Shown here piece after piece: positions 11,392-26,300 of a stretch of 64,000 nucleotides of DNA (the first letter of the stretch is position 1; each line of letters opens with the position of its first letter). The notes beneath the pieces were generated by a model that had not been told where the DNA came from, did no database searches, and was given only the letters and a program-made list of their open reading frames with translations. The translations under genes and the position numbers were made by a program. The stretch covers positions 13,054,511 through 13,118,510 of the forward strand of contig CM034536.1 in assembly GCA_020002185.1 (NCBI GenBank), written 5' to 3'. Source of the stretch: Paraescarpia echinospica (Eukaryota; Annelida; Polychaeta; Sabellida; Siboglinidae).

Positions 11392-14300
11392 CTGTAACCA
11401 CATTAATGGAAACATGTAACAAATATCAGAATGACTTTATAATTATACGTGAGTTAGGAAGGGTCTGTGTGCATGCGTGCGTGCGTGCATGTGTGTGAGG
11501 TCATGTGCGTGTTGCCGATGGGTTAACGCTTCTTACAGGTCAAGAGTTCATACCTGATGTTATATTATTGGCAACATAACGCGCGTTTTCTGCGATTGTT
11601 CCGAGCTAGGTAAACCATCCATCAATCAGTTGCAAACGTTTGATATAATGCAGAGCGTTGCAAAAACTTTTCAAAGTTACATCATGTTTGTTAAATGTCA
11701 AGTATGAATACTTTGGGAAAGTGTCTTCTGCGTCTAAGTGAACGTAGTGCCATGTGGAGGACTTGTATTTTTGCTAGTATTTTAAATTTGATAACATCAT
11801 AGAGTGAACCAGTCTAATCTTACCTACCTACATAAAACAGACAAGACGAAACAGCATGACAGTGAACATCGAACTCTAAAGACCACACCCCGGTCAAAGA
11901 ATTATGAGCTAAGAATTATTGGTCAAACAGTCTGTCGTAAGTAGGTGAATATCTTGGAAATGTTATGCTGGTAAACCAACTGCAATGTAATACTTCAGCT
12001 GGAAGAGTGCTTGGATGATGCAAGCATACTTAGTTTTACAAATAACAATATATATATACCTCTCGATTTCTTCCACAAGCCTCCGCTCTTCTGCCTCGAT
12101 CTTCTTGCGTTGTAGGTATTCGAGTCTCTCTTCTTCTGCCATCTCTGACAGTTTGATCGCCTCCAGACGAGCTTCCTCCTCCGCTGCCATCCTGCGAGCT
12201 TCTTCAGCTTCTGTTACACAGTAAAACATGATAATTACTTTTATTTATGTAATACATTGGTGTGAATTGTATGTTTTATATACACTCCTACATCCACAGT
12301 TATAACTGTGGATGTAGGATCGTATGTGTTTCTGGAGGCCCGTTGAAAATAGCGTTGTAAACGTGACGTCGTTATCATCATGAATAAAGTTTTCTTATTA
12401 TACAAATAACAGTAAAATAACTAATACAATTGTTATGACTGTTTGATGTATCCAATCATATTTAGTTATAATTTCAATATACGTTGCTTACTTTTAATAA
12501 CAAGACACATAATGGACAAAGTGTAACCAATAACGTCATACAATTGTGCAATATACATCTATGCAATGTTTAACCTTCAACGCACGTTGTGTTCATTTGT
12601 TTCACCAGAGATCATATGCAATAATTTTGTATATGTTCACTTTGTCATATATCATACATACAGCATAAGTGGTATATGAAGCAAATGTTAACTGTTTATT
12701 ACAAAGTTGCACAGTTGAAACATTAAAAAACCCACCAGCAGCCTCTCTACAAGAATGTCACAACAAAGATAATTCAATCATAAAAATCCAGGTAGTATGA
12801 GCTACATCCTGAAATATCCTGATGACAGTACTACAACAAACCTGACACTGTTATCAGAATACTGTCTATGTAGAACAGAAGATACAATGGTGAACTATAC
12901 AATAAACAACATATGCCAGAGGTAAGAAATGTCACATTTACAAAATTTTGTTGTAAGTATTAAACTATCAAATTAAATGTCATTGAATGCTTCAAGCTAA
13001 CGATACGCTATGAACTAAACTTTAATTAACTTTACTGCAACCAACTGGACATAGTTACCCTTCCTCTGGCGCTCTGTCTCTGCCTGTTTCCGTCGCATAA
13101 TTTCCAGTCTCTTCTGATATTCTTCTTTCTGTTTGCGTTCTCGTTCAGCAGCGTAAGCAAGCTGTCGCTGGCGTTCTTTATCCCTCTCCTCCTCTTCTCT
13201 CTCTGCCTCCTCCCTCTGCTGCTTCCTCATTCTGGACCACACATCATCATCACGTGTGTGTGTCAGTTTGCGCATGCGCACGCGCGCGTGTGTGTATGTG
13301 TGTGTATGCGTGTGTCAAATGAATAAAATTACATTTATTGTAACTCATTACAATACATACAAATCAAAGTAGACAAATCATATATAACAATGTAATGTGT
13401 GTGTGTGTGTGTGTATGTGCGCGCGTGCGCGTATGTGTGTGTGTATGTGCGTGTGTTTGCGTGTGTTTGTGTGAGTGTTTGTGTGTGTGATTGTGTGTGT
13501 CTGTCTGTGTGTGTTTGTGTGTGTGTCTATGTGTGTGTGTGTGCGTGCGTGCATGAGTGCGCGCGTGCGTGTCTTTGCACTGCATCCTGTTTCAACATCA
13601 CATTTCTCTTCCACTACATTTGATCTTACATAACTGTTGCCACTGTTGTAATGAAGGTATGCAGTGCATGCACGTATGCAGCATAATGTACTGTTCATAT
13701 GTCTAAACTAAACACTGCTAAACAAGATTGGATTCAAGACTGTCATAGCCGGGGTGGTTGTGAGGACAAGCTCCCACTACCTATAAAGTGTCCCAGGGCA
13801 TGCGTCTCACATAGCCAGCTCCTGGCCTTCCTCTGGCGAAACCGTTTTCACTGACAGGAGAAGGGGCAAAAGTCATTTGGTGCCTTCAAACCAGACGCTT
13901 CGGGCAGCTTGGGCTCATCAGCCTGGGAAGGCAACTCAGCTAGGAGAAGGCCACTCTGATTTCAAAACCCCACTGCCTTGTGGGTATCTTGGGGAGAAGA
14001 AAAGGCAAAGGAGTAAACCCGACACGAATCTGAAGTGGAGCCCGTAAGGCAGTCAGGCAATGAACTCCATCACCTTTCTGGCAGCTCCTGTAGTTCGGTC
14101 ATCATCAAAACGTTATGCTTTGCATCCCTTTTGGCTACAGTGGCTGGACCTAGAGGGGGGGCCATGGTGTCAGGGCAGCCCACGATCTCCATATCTACGA
14201 CCCGCCCAGGATTCATGACGCCAACTTCCCTCTTTCAGTTTTTCCAAGTCCTGTGGCGATGGGCGAGTGGTGACGGCGGCAGGTGTAAGATGGTACTGGG

Positions 14301-17300
14301 AGCCGCTTGTCACGGACCTGCACACAGGCGGTCAAGGCAGGATGGTTACTTTCTTCTCACTGAGGCAATGGCAGAATTCGGCAGCCACCTTGGCGACGGA
14401 GCAGCCCTCTTCAGATAGCACTGCTCCCTCTTAAGGGAAGGGTCTAGAAAAGGTGACATAAACAAAGCTTGCCTCATTCAATACTGTCAGCACACGGCAG
14501 CTGACTGGACATCTAAAATCGCGGTCGAAACTCAAAATTCATGAAGGCTACAAGAACCACTTGTAAGAAAGACACTATATGTGTTGGAACTTGGAACATC
14601 AGAACACCGATGGACAACAAGAACTGTGACAGACCTGAACAATGTACAGCGTTAATGGGACAGGAGCTTTAGTGTTACAACATTGACATTGCCTCCCTTA
14701 GCGAAACTCGCTTGGCTGACTCAGGGGAAATCACAGAAGCTGGATCAGGCTACACGTTGTACTGGTCTGTGAAGGCTGTGGACGAGGTTAGAGAAGCAGA
14801 AGTAGACTACACGTTGTACTGGTCTGTGAAGGCTGTGGACGAGGTTAGAGAAGCAGGAGTAGACTACACATTGTACTGGTCTGTGAAGGCTGTGGACGAG
14901 GTTAGAGAAGCAGAAGTAGACTACACGTTTTACTGGTCTGTGAAAGCTGTGGACAAGGTTAGAGAAGCAGGAGTAGGCTATACATTGTACTGGTCTGTGA
15001 AGGCTGTGGACGAGGTTAGAGAAGCAGAAGTAGACTACACGTTGTACTGGTCTGTGAAGGCTGTGGACGAGGTTAGAGAAGCAGGAGTAGACTACACATT
15101 GTACTGGTCTGTGAAGGCTGTGGACGAGGTTAGAGAAGCAGGAGTAGACTACACGTTGTACTGGTCTGTGAAGGCTGTGGACGAGGTTAGAGAAGCAGGA
15201 GTAGACTACACGTTGTACTGGTCTGTGAAGGCTATGGACAAGGTTAGAGAAGCAGGAGTAGGCTACACATTGTACTGGTCTGTGAAGGCTGTGGACGAGG
15301 TTAGAGAAGCAGGAGTAGGCTATACATTGTACTGGTCTGTGAAGGCTGTGGACGAGGTTAGAGAAGCAGAAGTAGACTACACGTTGTACTGGTCTGTGAA
15401 GGCTGTGGACGAGGTTAGAGAAGCAGGAGTAGGCTATACATTGTACTGGTCTGTGAAGGCTGTGGACGAGGTTAGAGAAGCAGAAGTAGACTACACGTTG
15501 TACTGGTCTGTGAAGGCTGTGGACGAGGTTAGCGAAGCAGGAGTAGGCTATACAATGTACTGGTCTGTGAAGGCTGTGGACGAGGTTTGAGAAGCAGAAG
15601 TAGACTACACGTTGTACTGGTCTACAACAAAGAAGGCTGTAGACGAAAGGTTAAGAGAGAAACAGAGAGAAATGGAAACTACGATTGTACTGGTCTGTGA
15701 AGGTTGTGGAAGAGGTTAGAGAAGCAGGAGTAGACTACACGTTGTACTGGTCTGGGAAGGCTGTGGACGAGGTTAGAGAAGCAGAAGTAGGCTACACATT
15801 GTACTGGTCTGTGAAGGCTGTGGACAAGGTTAGAGAAGCAGGAGTAGGCTACACGTTGTACTGGTCTGTGAAGGCTGTGGACAAGGTTAGAGAAGCAGGA
15901 GTAGGCTACACGTTGTACTGGTCTGTGAAGGCTGTGGACAAGGTTAGAGAAGCAGAAGTAGACTACAGGTTGTAATGGTCTGTGAAGGCTGTGGACGAGG
16001 TTAGAGAAGCAGGAGTAGGCTATACATTGTACTGGTCTGTGAAGGCTGTGGACGAGGTTAGAGAAGCAGAAGTAGACTACACGTTGTACTGGTCTGTGAA
16101 GGCTGTGGACGAGGTTAGAGAAGCAGGAGTAGGCTATACATTGTACTGGTCTGTGAAGGCTGTGGACGAGGTTAGAGAAGCAGAAGTAGACTACACGTTG
16201 TACTGGTCTATGAAGGCTGTGGACGAGGTTAGAGAAGCAGGAGTAGGCTATACAATGTACTGGTCTGTGAAGGCTGTGGACAAGGTTAGAGAAGCAGAAG
16301 TAGGCTATACAATGTACTGGTCTGTGAAGGCTGTGGACAAGGTTAGAGAAGCAGAAGTAGGCTACACATTGTACTGGTCTGTGAAGGCTGTGGACAAGGT
16401 TAGAGAAGCAGGAGTAGGCTACACGTTGTACTGGTCTGGGAAGGCTGTGGACGAGGTTAGAGAAGCAGGAGTAGACTACACATTGTACTGGTCTGTGAAG
16501 GCTATGGACAAGGTTAGAGAAGCAGGAGTAGGCTACGCGTTGTACTGGTCTGGGAAGGCTGTGGACGAGGTTAGAGAAGCAGGAGTAGTCTACACATTGT
16601 ACTGGTCTGTGAAGGCTGTGGACAAGGTTAGAGAAGCAGAAGTAGACTACACGTTGTACTGGTCTGTGAAGGCTGTGGACGAGGTTAGAGAAGCAGGAGT
16701 AGGCTACACGTTGTACTGGTCTGGGAAGGCTGTGGACGAGGTTAGAGAAGCAGGAGTAGTCTACACATTGTACTGGTCTGTGAAGGCTGTGGACAAGGTT
16801 AGAGAAGCAGAAGTAGACTACACGTTGTACTGGTCTGTGAAGGCTGTGGACGAGGTTAGAGAAGCAGGAGTAGGCTACATGCTGTACTGGTCTGTGAAGG
16901 CTGTGGACAAGGTTAGAGAAGCAGGAGTAGGCTACACGTTGTACTGGTCTGGGAAGGCTGTGGACGAGGTTAGAGAAGCAGGAGTAGTCTACACATTGTA
17001 CTGGTCTGTGAAGGCTGTGGACAAGGTTAGAGAAGCAGAAGTAGACTACACGTTGTACTGGTCTGTGAAGGCTGTGGACGAGGTTAGAGAAGCAGGAGTA
17101 GGCTACATGCTGTACTGGTCTGGGAAGGCTGTGGACGAGGTTAGAGAAGCAGAAGTAGACTACACGTTGTACTGGTCTGGGAAGGCTGTGGATGAGGTTA
17201 CAGAAGCAGAAGTAGGCTACACGTTGTACTGGTCTGGGAAAGCTGTGGGCAAGGTTAGAGAAGCAGGAGGGAGTAGGCTTTGCCATCCCCACCACTCTCG

Positions 17301-20300
17301 TCAGGAAGCTGGAATCCCTCCCCAGAGGTATAAATGAACGTCTGATGGTAATGAGATGACCACTGCAGGGAAAGACCCACATGACATTCATCAGCGCTTA
17401 CGCCCCAACCATGATCTACCCTCAGGAACAGAAAGAGCTCTTCTTCCAGAACATGCACAGTTTTGGACAGGAGAATTCAAACAGCCATTTGCTTCTCACA
17501 TTCTGTGCTGAATATGATCTGATCATCACTAACACTCTGTTCCAGTTACCAGAGACCCACAAAGTCACCTGGATGCAACCCCGCTCCAACCATTGGCACC
17601 TGACTGACTACGTGATCACATGGCGCCAAGACGTCCAGGACGTGCACATCATGAGAGAGATGAGAGGAGCCGACTGTTGGACAGACGTCTCCGTTGCTTG
17701 CAATGGACTTCCATGAACTAAACAAGCATATTAATTTGAATATCATTAACTTCACATTATTTTATAATAATAAAAATTCTGCACTTTCCAAGCTATTTTT
17801 CCCTAGCTTCCATATCACAATTTTTATTTCAACATTACTCAATTTCACATACAATAGTGAGTGAACACTATACACCCACCTCCTCTCCTCGTCTCTCTTC
17901 CTTCTCTCTTCCTCCAGCTCCCGAGCCAACTGTTCCTGTCTTTCCGCCTCCTCCTTTGCCAATCTTGCGTGCTCCTCCCGTTCTCGCCGTTTTTTCTCCA
18001 CCAACTCACGACGTTTGTTTGCTTCCGCTGCCCGTTTGGCAGCACGCAGCTCCCGTGCCATCTCTGGGGGAATACGGGACATGTCCTCCTGACACAACAT
18101 CAGTACACCAATAAGCAGTTGCGTCCATGCTTGTTGGAAACTTGTTGGAAGTTACAAACTATTCAAACATGACTTGATTAACACCAACTTGAATGATCAA
18201 TAAGAAAGGTTTAGTATGCGAGGTTCACTGCTCTAATGCTGGATCCCTGAATGTATCGGTTAACATTGTTCTTGAATGATCAAGGCTTTCGTGCAAGGTT
18301 GGGATGCATGTTTCATTGCGGCAGCTCTGGATCTTTGGAATAACCTGTCAATATTACCACGCGAAATGACCCGTGACCAGTTTTGCCGGGTTCATGAGCA
18401 AATTAAAGTGGGTGGCGTTTATAGCATGACGTCAAGAACTGTTGAAGTACGCATGTCAGAAATGTGTGCAAATTAGTACGTTGCGCCTTAATCGGTAGAT
18501 TCGTGAAGAATGTCGATGAACCAACCTCATTCGGCAGTGTGTAAAACACTGAAAATGGCACGACTGTAGGTCCATTTATAGGTTGTTTTACGACCGAGTA
18601 TCGGGAAACCAGAATGCTAGAAGAACAGAAAGTGTATGCTTTCAAAGGACACCAAAATCGTCAGGATCAGACCAGCTTTGTGGGTGCTAGTGATTGTTGA
18701 ATTCAGTGCTTTTGCACGTGATTTGAGTTGTATGTTTTTCCTTTGCTTTTCTATTTTTGATATTGTATAAAAGAAATCATCCACTTAGCTGTATATACCT
18801 CTGGTTCTTCCGGTTCTGGTTCTTCCCCTCTTAGTTCAGCTTGCCTCCTGCGTTCCTTGGCTGCTCTCAAAGACTCCTGCAGCTTCTCCTCGGCAATCCG
18901 CTTCCATTCTTCCTCATTGCCATCCTCGTCTGCATCCTCGTCAGTGTCAGAGAACTCATCTCGGATGATAATGAATTCCATTTCTTCAGAAACATCCCCA
19001 GTTGGTGTATGGGAAAGTTCCGATGATAAATCCTAGAACACCACCATGGAAAGTCATGCCAATGAATCATTTATTTGTCCCACCGGTAAATCATAAATTA
19101 TTGACATTCACAAACAGTACTGTTAATAGAAAAGTACACAATCAGAAGGATACTGAAATATATCAACACAACAAAGATATTAATCAGTAAAAATTAAGTA
19201 AAGTTTGCTGTGGGATAGGAGACACCTACTAAAATCAAAAATGGTAGGAATAATTCATAAGGAATATTGGCTTTATGTCTCTGGTTGGCTCCTAAGAGAC
19301 TGGTCATATAGCTACTTTTTATTTGTATACAACTAGTTAGTCATCGTGTTTTAATCTACAAACTTTTGCCTATCCAAACTGATGCAACACAAACAAACTG
19401 TTTAAATCAAATGCACAATACAAATGCCTTTACCATGGTGCCTTCAGTTGTCTTGACTGATTCAACCCTAGGTTCCTTCTCAGTTTCCGACATCTCAGCC
19501 TCTCCTTTTTCAGTTTCATCCTTGCTGACAACACCTGATGTTTCCTTTGTCATTGATGTCCTCTTGGCCTTTTTCCCTTTTGCTGGTTTACCACGTTTCT
19601 TCGAAACACCTTTCTTTGACTGGGCGGGAATGCCAGGTGCCTTTAGCTTCTCAGACATTTTAAGTTTGTCCACACTTTTCATCCCCTGTAGCACCGCTGC
19701 AAGAGAAGAGCAGAAGAACCATATAATATAACATTCTATCATGACAAATGAAGGGTTTCCTGGCAAAATGCGATAAATGCCATTTTTGAAATTTTGCCCA
19801 AACAGGGATGAAACGTTTGCTTAAATACGTGCAGATGCGACGCTGAATACAAGCAGGAGCGAATGTTTGGCGAAAGGTAGAGGGAGTCGTGATGGACAGA
19901 AAAGTCTCAAAAAAGCTGAAAGGGAAAGTCCTGAGAGTGTGTATTACACCTGCATGCCTACATGGTCTGGAGACAGTGACACTGACAGAACGACTGGGTT
20001 AGAAGAATAACAAGAACAAAGAGGGTAGACAGAAGAAGGACGAATGACCTGATATGCAATTCAGTGTAACAGGAGGATTACTGAGAAGCCGGATGAGATG
20101 GGCAGGCCACTTGACAAGGATGGATGCCGGAAAAATAGCGAAGAGAGCAGAGGCGGAACAACATAAAGGACACAGGAAAAGGGGAAGGCCCAGCTGAGAT
20201 GGGAGGACTGCGTAAGGAGGGACATGAGAAGATCAGGGGAGGATGAAAGATGGAGAGAAGGAGCGATGGACAGAAAACTATGGAAGGAAAAGACACAGAG

Positions 20301-23300
20301 AGTGGTTCAGCTTTACGGTACCTGACCCTCACCCCTGTAAACATGGAATAAGGAGGTGAGCAAGCCACTAATATTTATCTGATTTTGCTGGTGAATTGTG
20401 TAAGTTTAGATCACTCACGCAACTGGCCACTACTGTGTCAATAAACCTTGTTCGTACTCTTACATGTTACTTCTTGACAGGTATCCCATAGTTTTAAAAA
20501 TAAACTTACAATTAATATAGTTATAACTATGCCAAGACGACATGAAGGACCTCACGACATTAAAATGCATGAGAACTGACTGTCAACATGAGATGATATG
20601 GTACGGCGGATATTACCTTAGCAAGAACATTAATATTATCTTTTTGAATTACTTGAAGTGGTCAAAAAGTGTCCAGCAACTAAAATTGGGGAAATTAATA
20701 AATCCATGAGCCATTGACAACATTTCTAAGAACTACGTACACGGTTGATCTCCGACTGGAGTTTCAACAGGTCCGTAGAGCGCTTCAAGTTCTTTGTTGT
20801 CTGAGACCTTTCCTAATAAAACATACAATTACAAACAATTAACGATCCATAAATCTATTGGTAATACGTTAACTAAGTATAACAGTAACATATGAAAGCG
20901 GTTGTGTTGTAAATATGGGTGATTATAAATTCAACTAACAATCAAGACATGTGTCATCAGATCTGAACAGTTTATTTTAAAATGTTTGTTTTAAAATGCA
21001 ATGCAAAAGTGATAAATTAATTATTTAAATAATTATTATAAGACGACATATATGTAAAACATATCAGCCTGAAATGTTGCTGCATGATTTAAATTCACCA
21101 AGTCTTGCTGAATATTAAATCTTGTTTTTCATGCGGCTACAATCGAAAAGAAACATCATTATCTCCATACTATCTCCGACATCACCACTGGACACCATAA
21201 GAACCATAAAACACTTACCTACAACAAACTCATCACGATCTCCAGTCATTGACTTTGTCCTTGCTTTACCAGCCAGACCACTGACGTTCTCCATGGCCCT
21301 GCCCGATTTCGTCACCTTGCCCGACTCTCCACTCCTTGTGTTCTTGCTACTGGGTGTGCTCTTTGAGCTCCTCGTGCCCAAAGCACTGGCTCCTTGTGCA
21401 GACTTGGCACTTTTTGTGCTCTTAGCACTGGCATCTTTCTTGACTCCCTGCGGAGTCTCAGCACCTAGACCAGATACTGCCTCACCTGCCATTTTGCCTT
21501 CTGTTGTTTCACTTTCCTGGCAACACAATCTCGTCGCCATTAATGTGAGTAAAGGTACAGCATCCAATCCTCATTTATTAGCATTGATTTATAGTGTTTG
21601 CAAATAAAAAGTTGTGCCTGCAAAAAATGTACAAATTGTATTGGCACATACTGGTACTTATTGCTTTGAAGTTGGTTCGTTCCTATGCTCCTGACCAAAT
21701 TGGGACAAAGTACAAAATTATTAAGTGAACATTCTGGAATAATTGTGGTAGCATATCTTCACAAATGAACAGTTTGTGGGTTAAACCTAATTAATAATAA
21801 TAATAATTTATGTCTTATATATTGTTATAATTGTTTTTGGATGCTTTACAATGGTTATTGCAAATAAATAAATAACATATCACACAATATATATTTAAAA
21901 AATACTAATGTGCTAGAACATATGCAATCATTACTACTAAGTAAAATCAACTATACTGACTTATAATAAACAAATAAACACTAGTATGAAAGCTATTAAA
22001 ACAATAAAATAGATTAATTATAATTTTAAAATAATTAAAATAAAGATATTACTTGTGTTGTTTGGTGGTGGTTGGAATTCAAATATCGTTCAGTATACGT
22101 TGCCTTAGCTACACTTGTAACATCATTTTTGGTTTTTGTCTTTAAATTAATGTTATTATCCAATTATATGACATCTGGCCGCCAAGGAAGACTTGATTGA
22201 AATATTCATAAAAAATATATACAAAAACGTTTCCTGAGAATTAGCGACCATGTATTATATCAAGTTCTAAGAAACGAGAACATCAATCCACATCGAAGGA
22301 CATCAAATCATTGTTGTTATTTAGATGTAAAATTAACTTACAATATCCTGTGAAGGACTTGTGCCATCTTCCAATATGTCTCTTCCAGATAACCCTTTGA
22401 AAGACACCTACAAGCACAGATGGCTCATTTCGGATAGACATATGCTTGCAAAATAAAATGTTTTAACTGACATAACATAAAACTGATAATAATTGTATTA
22501 GGAAAACTGCTGTTTGCTCTATCTGTAACTATAAAGCTAACATCTAACAATTTCTAACTAACATTTCTAACTGCTATAGAAGCTCATTTGTAACTGCACA
22601 TCCAAACTATGTTTAATCAGAAATATGTTTACACAAAAATGAGCTACCCTAAAGAATGTTAAGTATTATGCTTTATAAATTAAAGCATGATTGTATGTGT
22701 GATTGATAAATGCCGCCTTTAACTCCAGAAACACCTTGTCTGTGCTAACACATTTCTACCCTTAAATTATAAGGTTTATAGCTTGTGGGTGCACACACCT
22801 GTGATTTTCCTCCGGCTGATTTCGCAGGACTTATTGATTTTGCTCGTGCCTCTTCTAATACTGCACTGATATATGATGTAGGTGGTTCCTTCTCTCTTGT
22901 CTCTAGAATTTCGTCTGTGTGCAAGATCTCCGCTTCACCATAACCAACAATATCAATGGGGCCAAGTGGAGAGGCGGCCATTTCTTGTCCAGTAGACCCT
23001 CTGCCTGTAGCAGAGAAGACAGATAACTTGATAAATCTAACTCTAATTGAGCTACTGTAAGCGTGTATGTATGTTATTCTTTTCTTCGTAGAAGCTATTC
23101 ATCTCAGGTGCCAACCATTCAAGGGTTCATCTAGATCTTAGAAGAAAAGTAACACTTTTATTTCGTTAACATTTCCTGGGTGTTAATGGTTCATACTAAC
23201 ATTTTGCGTAACCTTAGAAAACATGCAAAGCCTTGCAAAACACTATTCAAATTATGAAAAATCTAGTATGAATACTTTGGGAAATCGTCCCTGCATCTAG

Positions 23301-26300
23301 GTGTATGTAGCAAGGATGGGCATTTTTGATAGTAGCGGTAATACTGAAAAAAGCTCACAACTACAGTAACAATGATATTATAGCAATGTGCTATTGACAG
23401 TAACAACAAAGATAACATTTAGTAAAGGCAGTGTATTCATAGAATAAGTACCATGTGTGAATTGCATCATTAAACCATGAAATATAATTGTTATGTAACA
23501 TGTCCTGAATGCAGTTAACAGGTTCACATATAGTAATAGCACAGAGAAGCTTCAATATTGATAAAGTTTTGACATGGTATAACAAAATAAAATTTTTGAA
23601 TTCTATGAAAATTATGACTTGTGCGCTTTATTATTTTTTTAACCATTGAAGTGGTCAAGCACTATTCAAAATGAATTACATATAAAATAAATATGTATAT
23701 AATGGCAAATATACGGTAAATTGCATACAATTATGACTTAACTTTCAAGGCACGCTTAAAGACTCATTTTTTTAGACTCTCGTTCTTGTCCAATGTGGCA
23801 TAGTTTACTCTCTGCATTGATTTGTTTTATATCTCTATGTATTAATTAACCTATTTATATATTTATTTTATACTTACATGTACATTAGTTCAGTTAAATG
23901 AATTGACAATGTCTTATTTCTACATAGAACTGTAGCTATGATCATTATTTTAATATATTTATTTAATTACTGTATTTATTCGTATTTTACTAATATTTAA
24001 ATTTTCTTTTAGAAAATGCATGCTTATTTAGCCATCATTAATACCTCTATCTGGGTTCTACATGTTGTAAAGCGCCACGAACAATTTATAATTGGATCTG
24101 GTGCTATATTAAATAAAATATATTATTATTATTATTATAAAGATTACAAGAAGTTAAATAAGATTAAAATAATATGTGCAACTGTTAATAAAATAGTAAA
24201 CTATATTTTTTTGGATAAGATAATTTATAAGTACACTGTAGTAACAGTAGTAGTAGAGACCAGCTTCTGTCTCAAGAGACAATACTTCTTATAGCTGCAA
24301 TCATGTAGGTTGACTTGGATTTCTGGCATGACGTCTCAGACGCTTGGTTTCTTGGTTCATCCGGTATGCTTCGATGTCGTTAGCTGAACCACCAGTATGA
24401 CTGGCTCAACAGATGATCCTCAGCTACAGCCTGCTAGCGAAGAGGATCATTGTCATAGTCTTAGAGGTGTCTCTTGACCACATCTTTAAATCTCATTTAA
24501 GGTCTGCCTACTGGATGTTTGCCCCAGTCAACTCCCCATAGAGAATTTAATATACATATATATATATATATATAATAGTTATTATGATAGGGTTGCGTGC
24601 ACTCACCCTTCCTGGCTGGCACCTGGTAGAGGTGGCCAGGCTTCACACCTCCCATTAGTTCGTTGATGCCAGGCTGGTGACTGCCGTCTCCTTTCACTTG
24701 GAGAATGCTCTGTCCCGTCTCACTCTGGACTAACTCTATGTCTGCAGGCTCAAAGTCTTGCTTCAGTAGCGCATCCACCAGCTGGGCTGATACTATGGCA
24801 TTAGCTGGCACCGAGTCTCCTGACATCTTTGATACTACAAACGTACAAATAATTGTACTCCAGGTTAAAACACATACATATATTAATTTTTAAAAAGATT
24901 AATAAAAATATAGACGTTTTCAAGTGTTCAAAATATAATAAATATTTAAAGATGAAAAATCATTGCTGTATGCAATAAAGTGTTATCGACTAGCTAGACT
25001 GTATTATTAATACAATTGCTCAAACATTTTATGACATCATTTTCAATGTCGTAGACATGATTTCTAAAACCGTATATCAATGTTATTAAGTTTGTATTCA
25101 TATGCTCAGTCATTATATTAATAATCATAAGATCACTTGAGGACAACACTTACTGAGATCACTTACAACTGAGCAGAACATTTATCAACTGATGTGATTG
25201 AAACACTTTGCACACTTACCAAATGAGAACACTTACCAACTGAGGGGAACACTTACCAACTGAGAACACTGACCAACTGTGGAGTACACGTACCAACTGA
25301 GAACACTTCCTAACTAGGGGGAACACTTACCAACTGAAAACACTTCCTAACTAGGGAGAACACTTACCAACTAAGGAGAACACTTACCAACTGAGAGGAG
25401 CATTTACCAACTGAGGAGAACACTTACTAACTGAGGAGAACACTTACCAACTGAGGAGAACACTTACCAACTGAGAACACTTACCAACTGAGAACACTTA
25501 CCAACTGAGAACACTTACCAACTGAGGAGAACACTTATTAACTGAGAGGAACATTTACTAACCAAGGAGAACACTTACTAACTGAGGAGAACACTTACTA
25601 ACTGAGGAGACCACTTACCAACTGAGAACACTTACCAACTGAGGAGAACATTTATTAACTGAGAGGAACATTTACTAACTGAGGAGAACACTTACTAACT
25701 GAGGAGAACACTTACCAACTGAGAACACTTACTAACTGAGGAGAACACTTACCAACTGAGAACACTTACCAACTGAGGAGAACACTTACCAACTGAGAAC
25801 ACTTACCAACTGAGGAGAACACTTATTAACTGAGAGGAACATTTACTAACTGAGGAGAACACTTACCAACAGAGAGGAACACTTACCAACAGAGAGGAAC
25901 ACTTACCAACTGAGAGAAACACTTACTAACTGAGAGGAACACTTACTAACCGAGGAGAACACTTACCAACAGAGAGGAACACTTACCAACTGAAAGGAAC
26001 ACTTACTAACTGAGAACACTTACCAACAGAGAGGAACACTTACCAACTGAGAGGAACACTTACTAACTGAGGAGAACACTTACCAACAGAGAGGAACACT
26101 TACCAACTGAGAGGAACACTTACCAATTGAGGAGAACACTTACCAACAGAAAGGAACACTTACCAACTGAGAGGAACACTTACCAATTGAGGAGAACACT
26201 TACCAACTGAGAACACTTACCAACTGAGGAGAACATTTACCAACTGAGGAGACTGAAACTCTTCATACACTTACCAACTGAGGAGAGTCGTTCTCTCAGC

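Noticed and set aside
13364..13698. Thr/His or Val/Cys-rich ORFs over the TG repeat
   Set aside because: Simple-repeat translation on both strands.
14712..17337. Plus-strand repeat-protein ORFs (292, 96 and 451 codons)
   Set aside because: They read through the expanded LINE endonuclease segment and are interrupted by stops; they are relic coding sequence, not a gene.
15679..17391. 570-codon minus-strand open frame of Phe/Ser/His/Arg repeats
   Set aside because: It is the antisense of the 57-bp minisatellite; a unit divisible by three keeps any stop-free frame open. No start context, domain or unique sequence.
25150..26274. CRISPR-like array
   Set aside because: Tandem head-to-tail units without unique spacers, in a eukaryotic intron.
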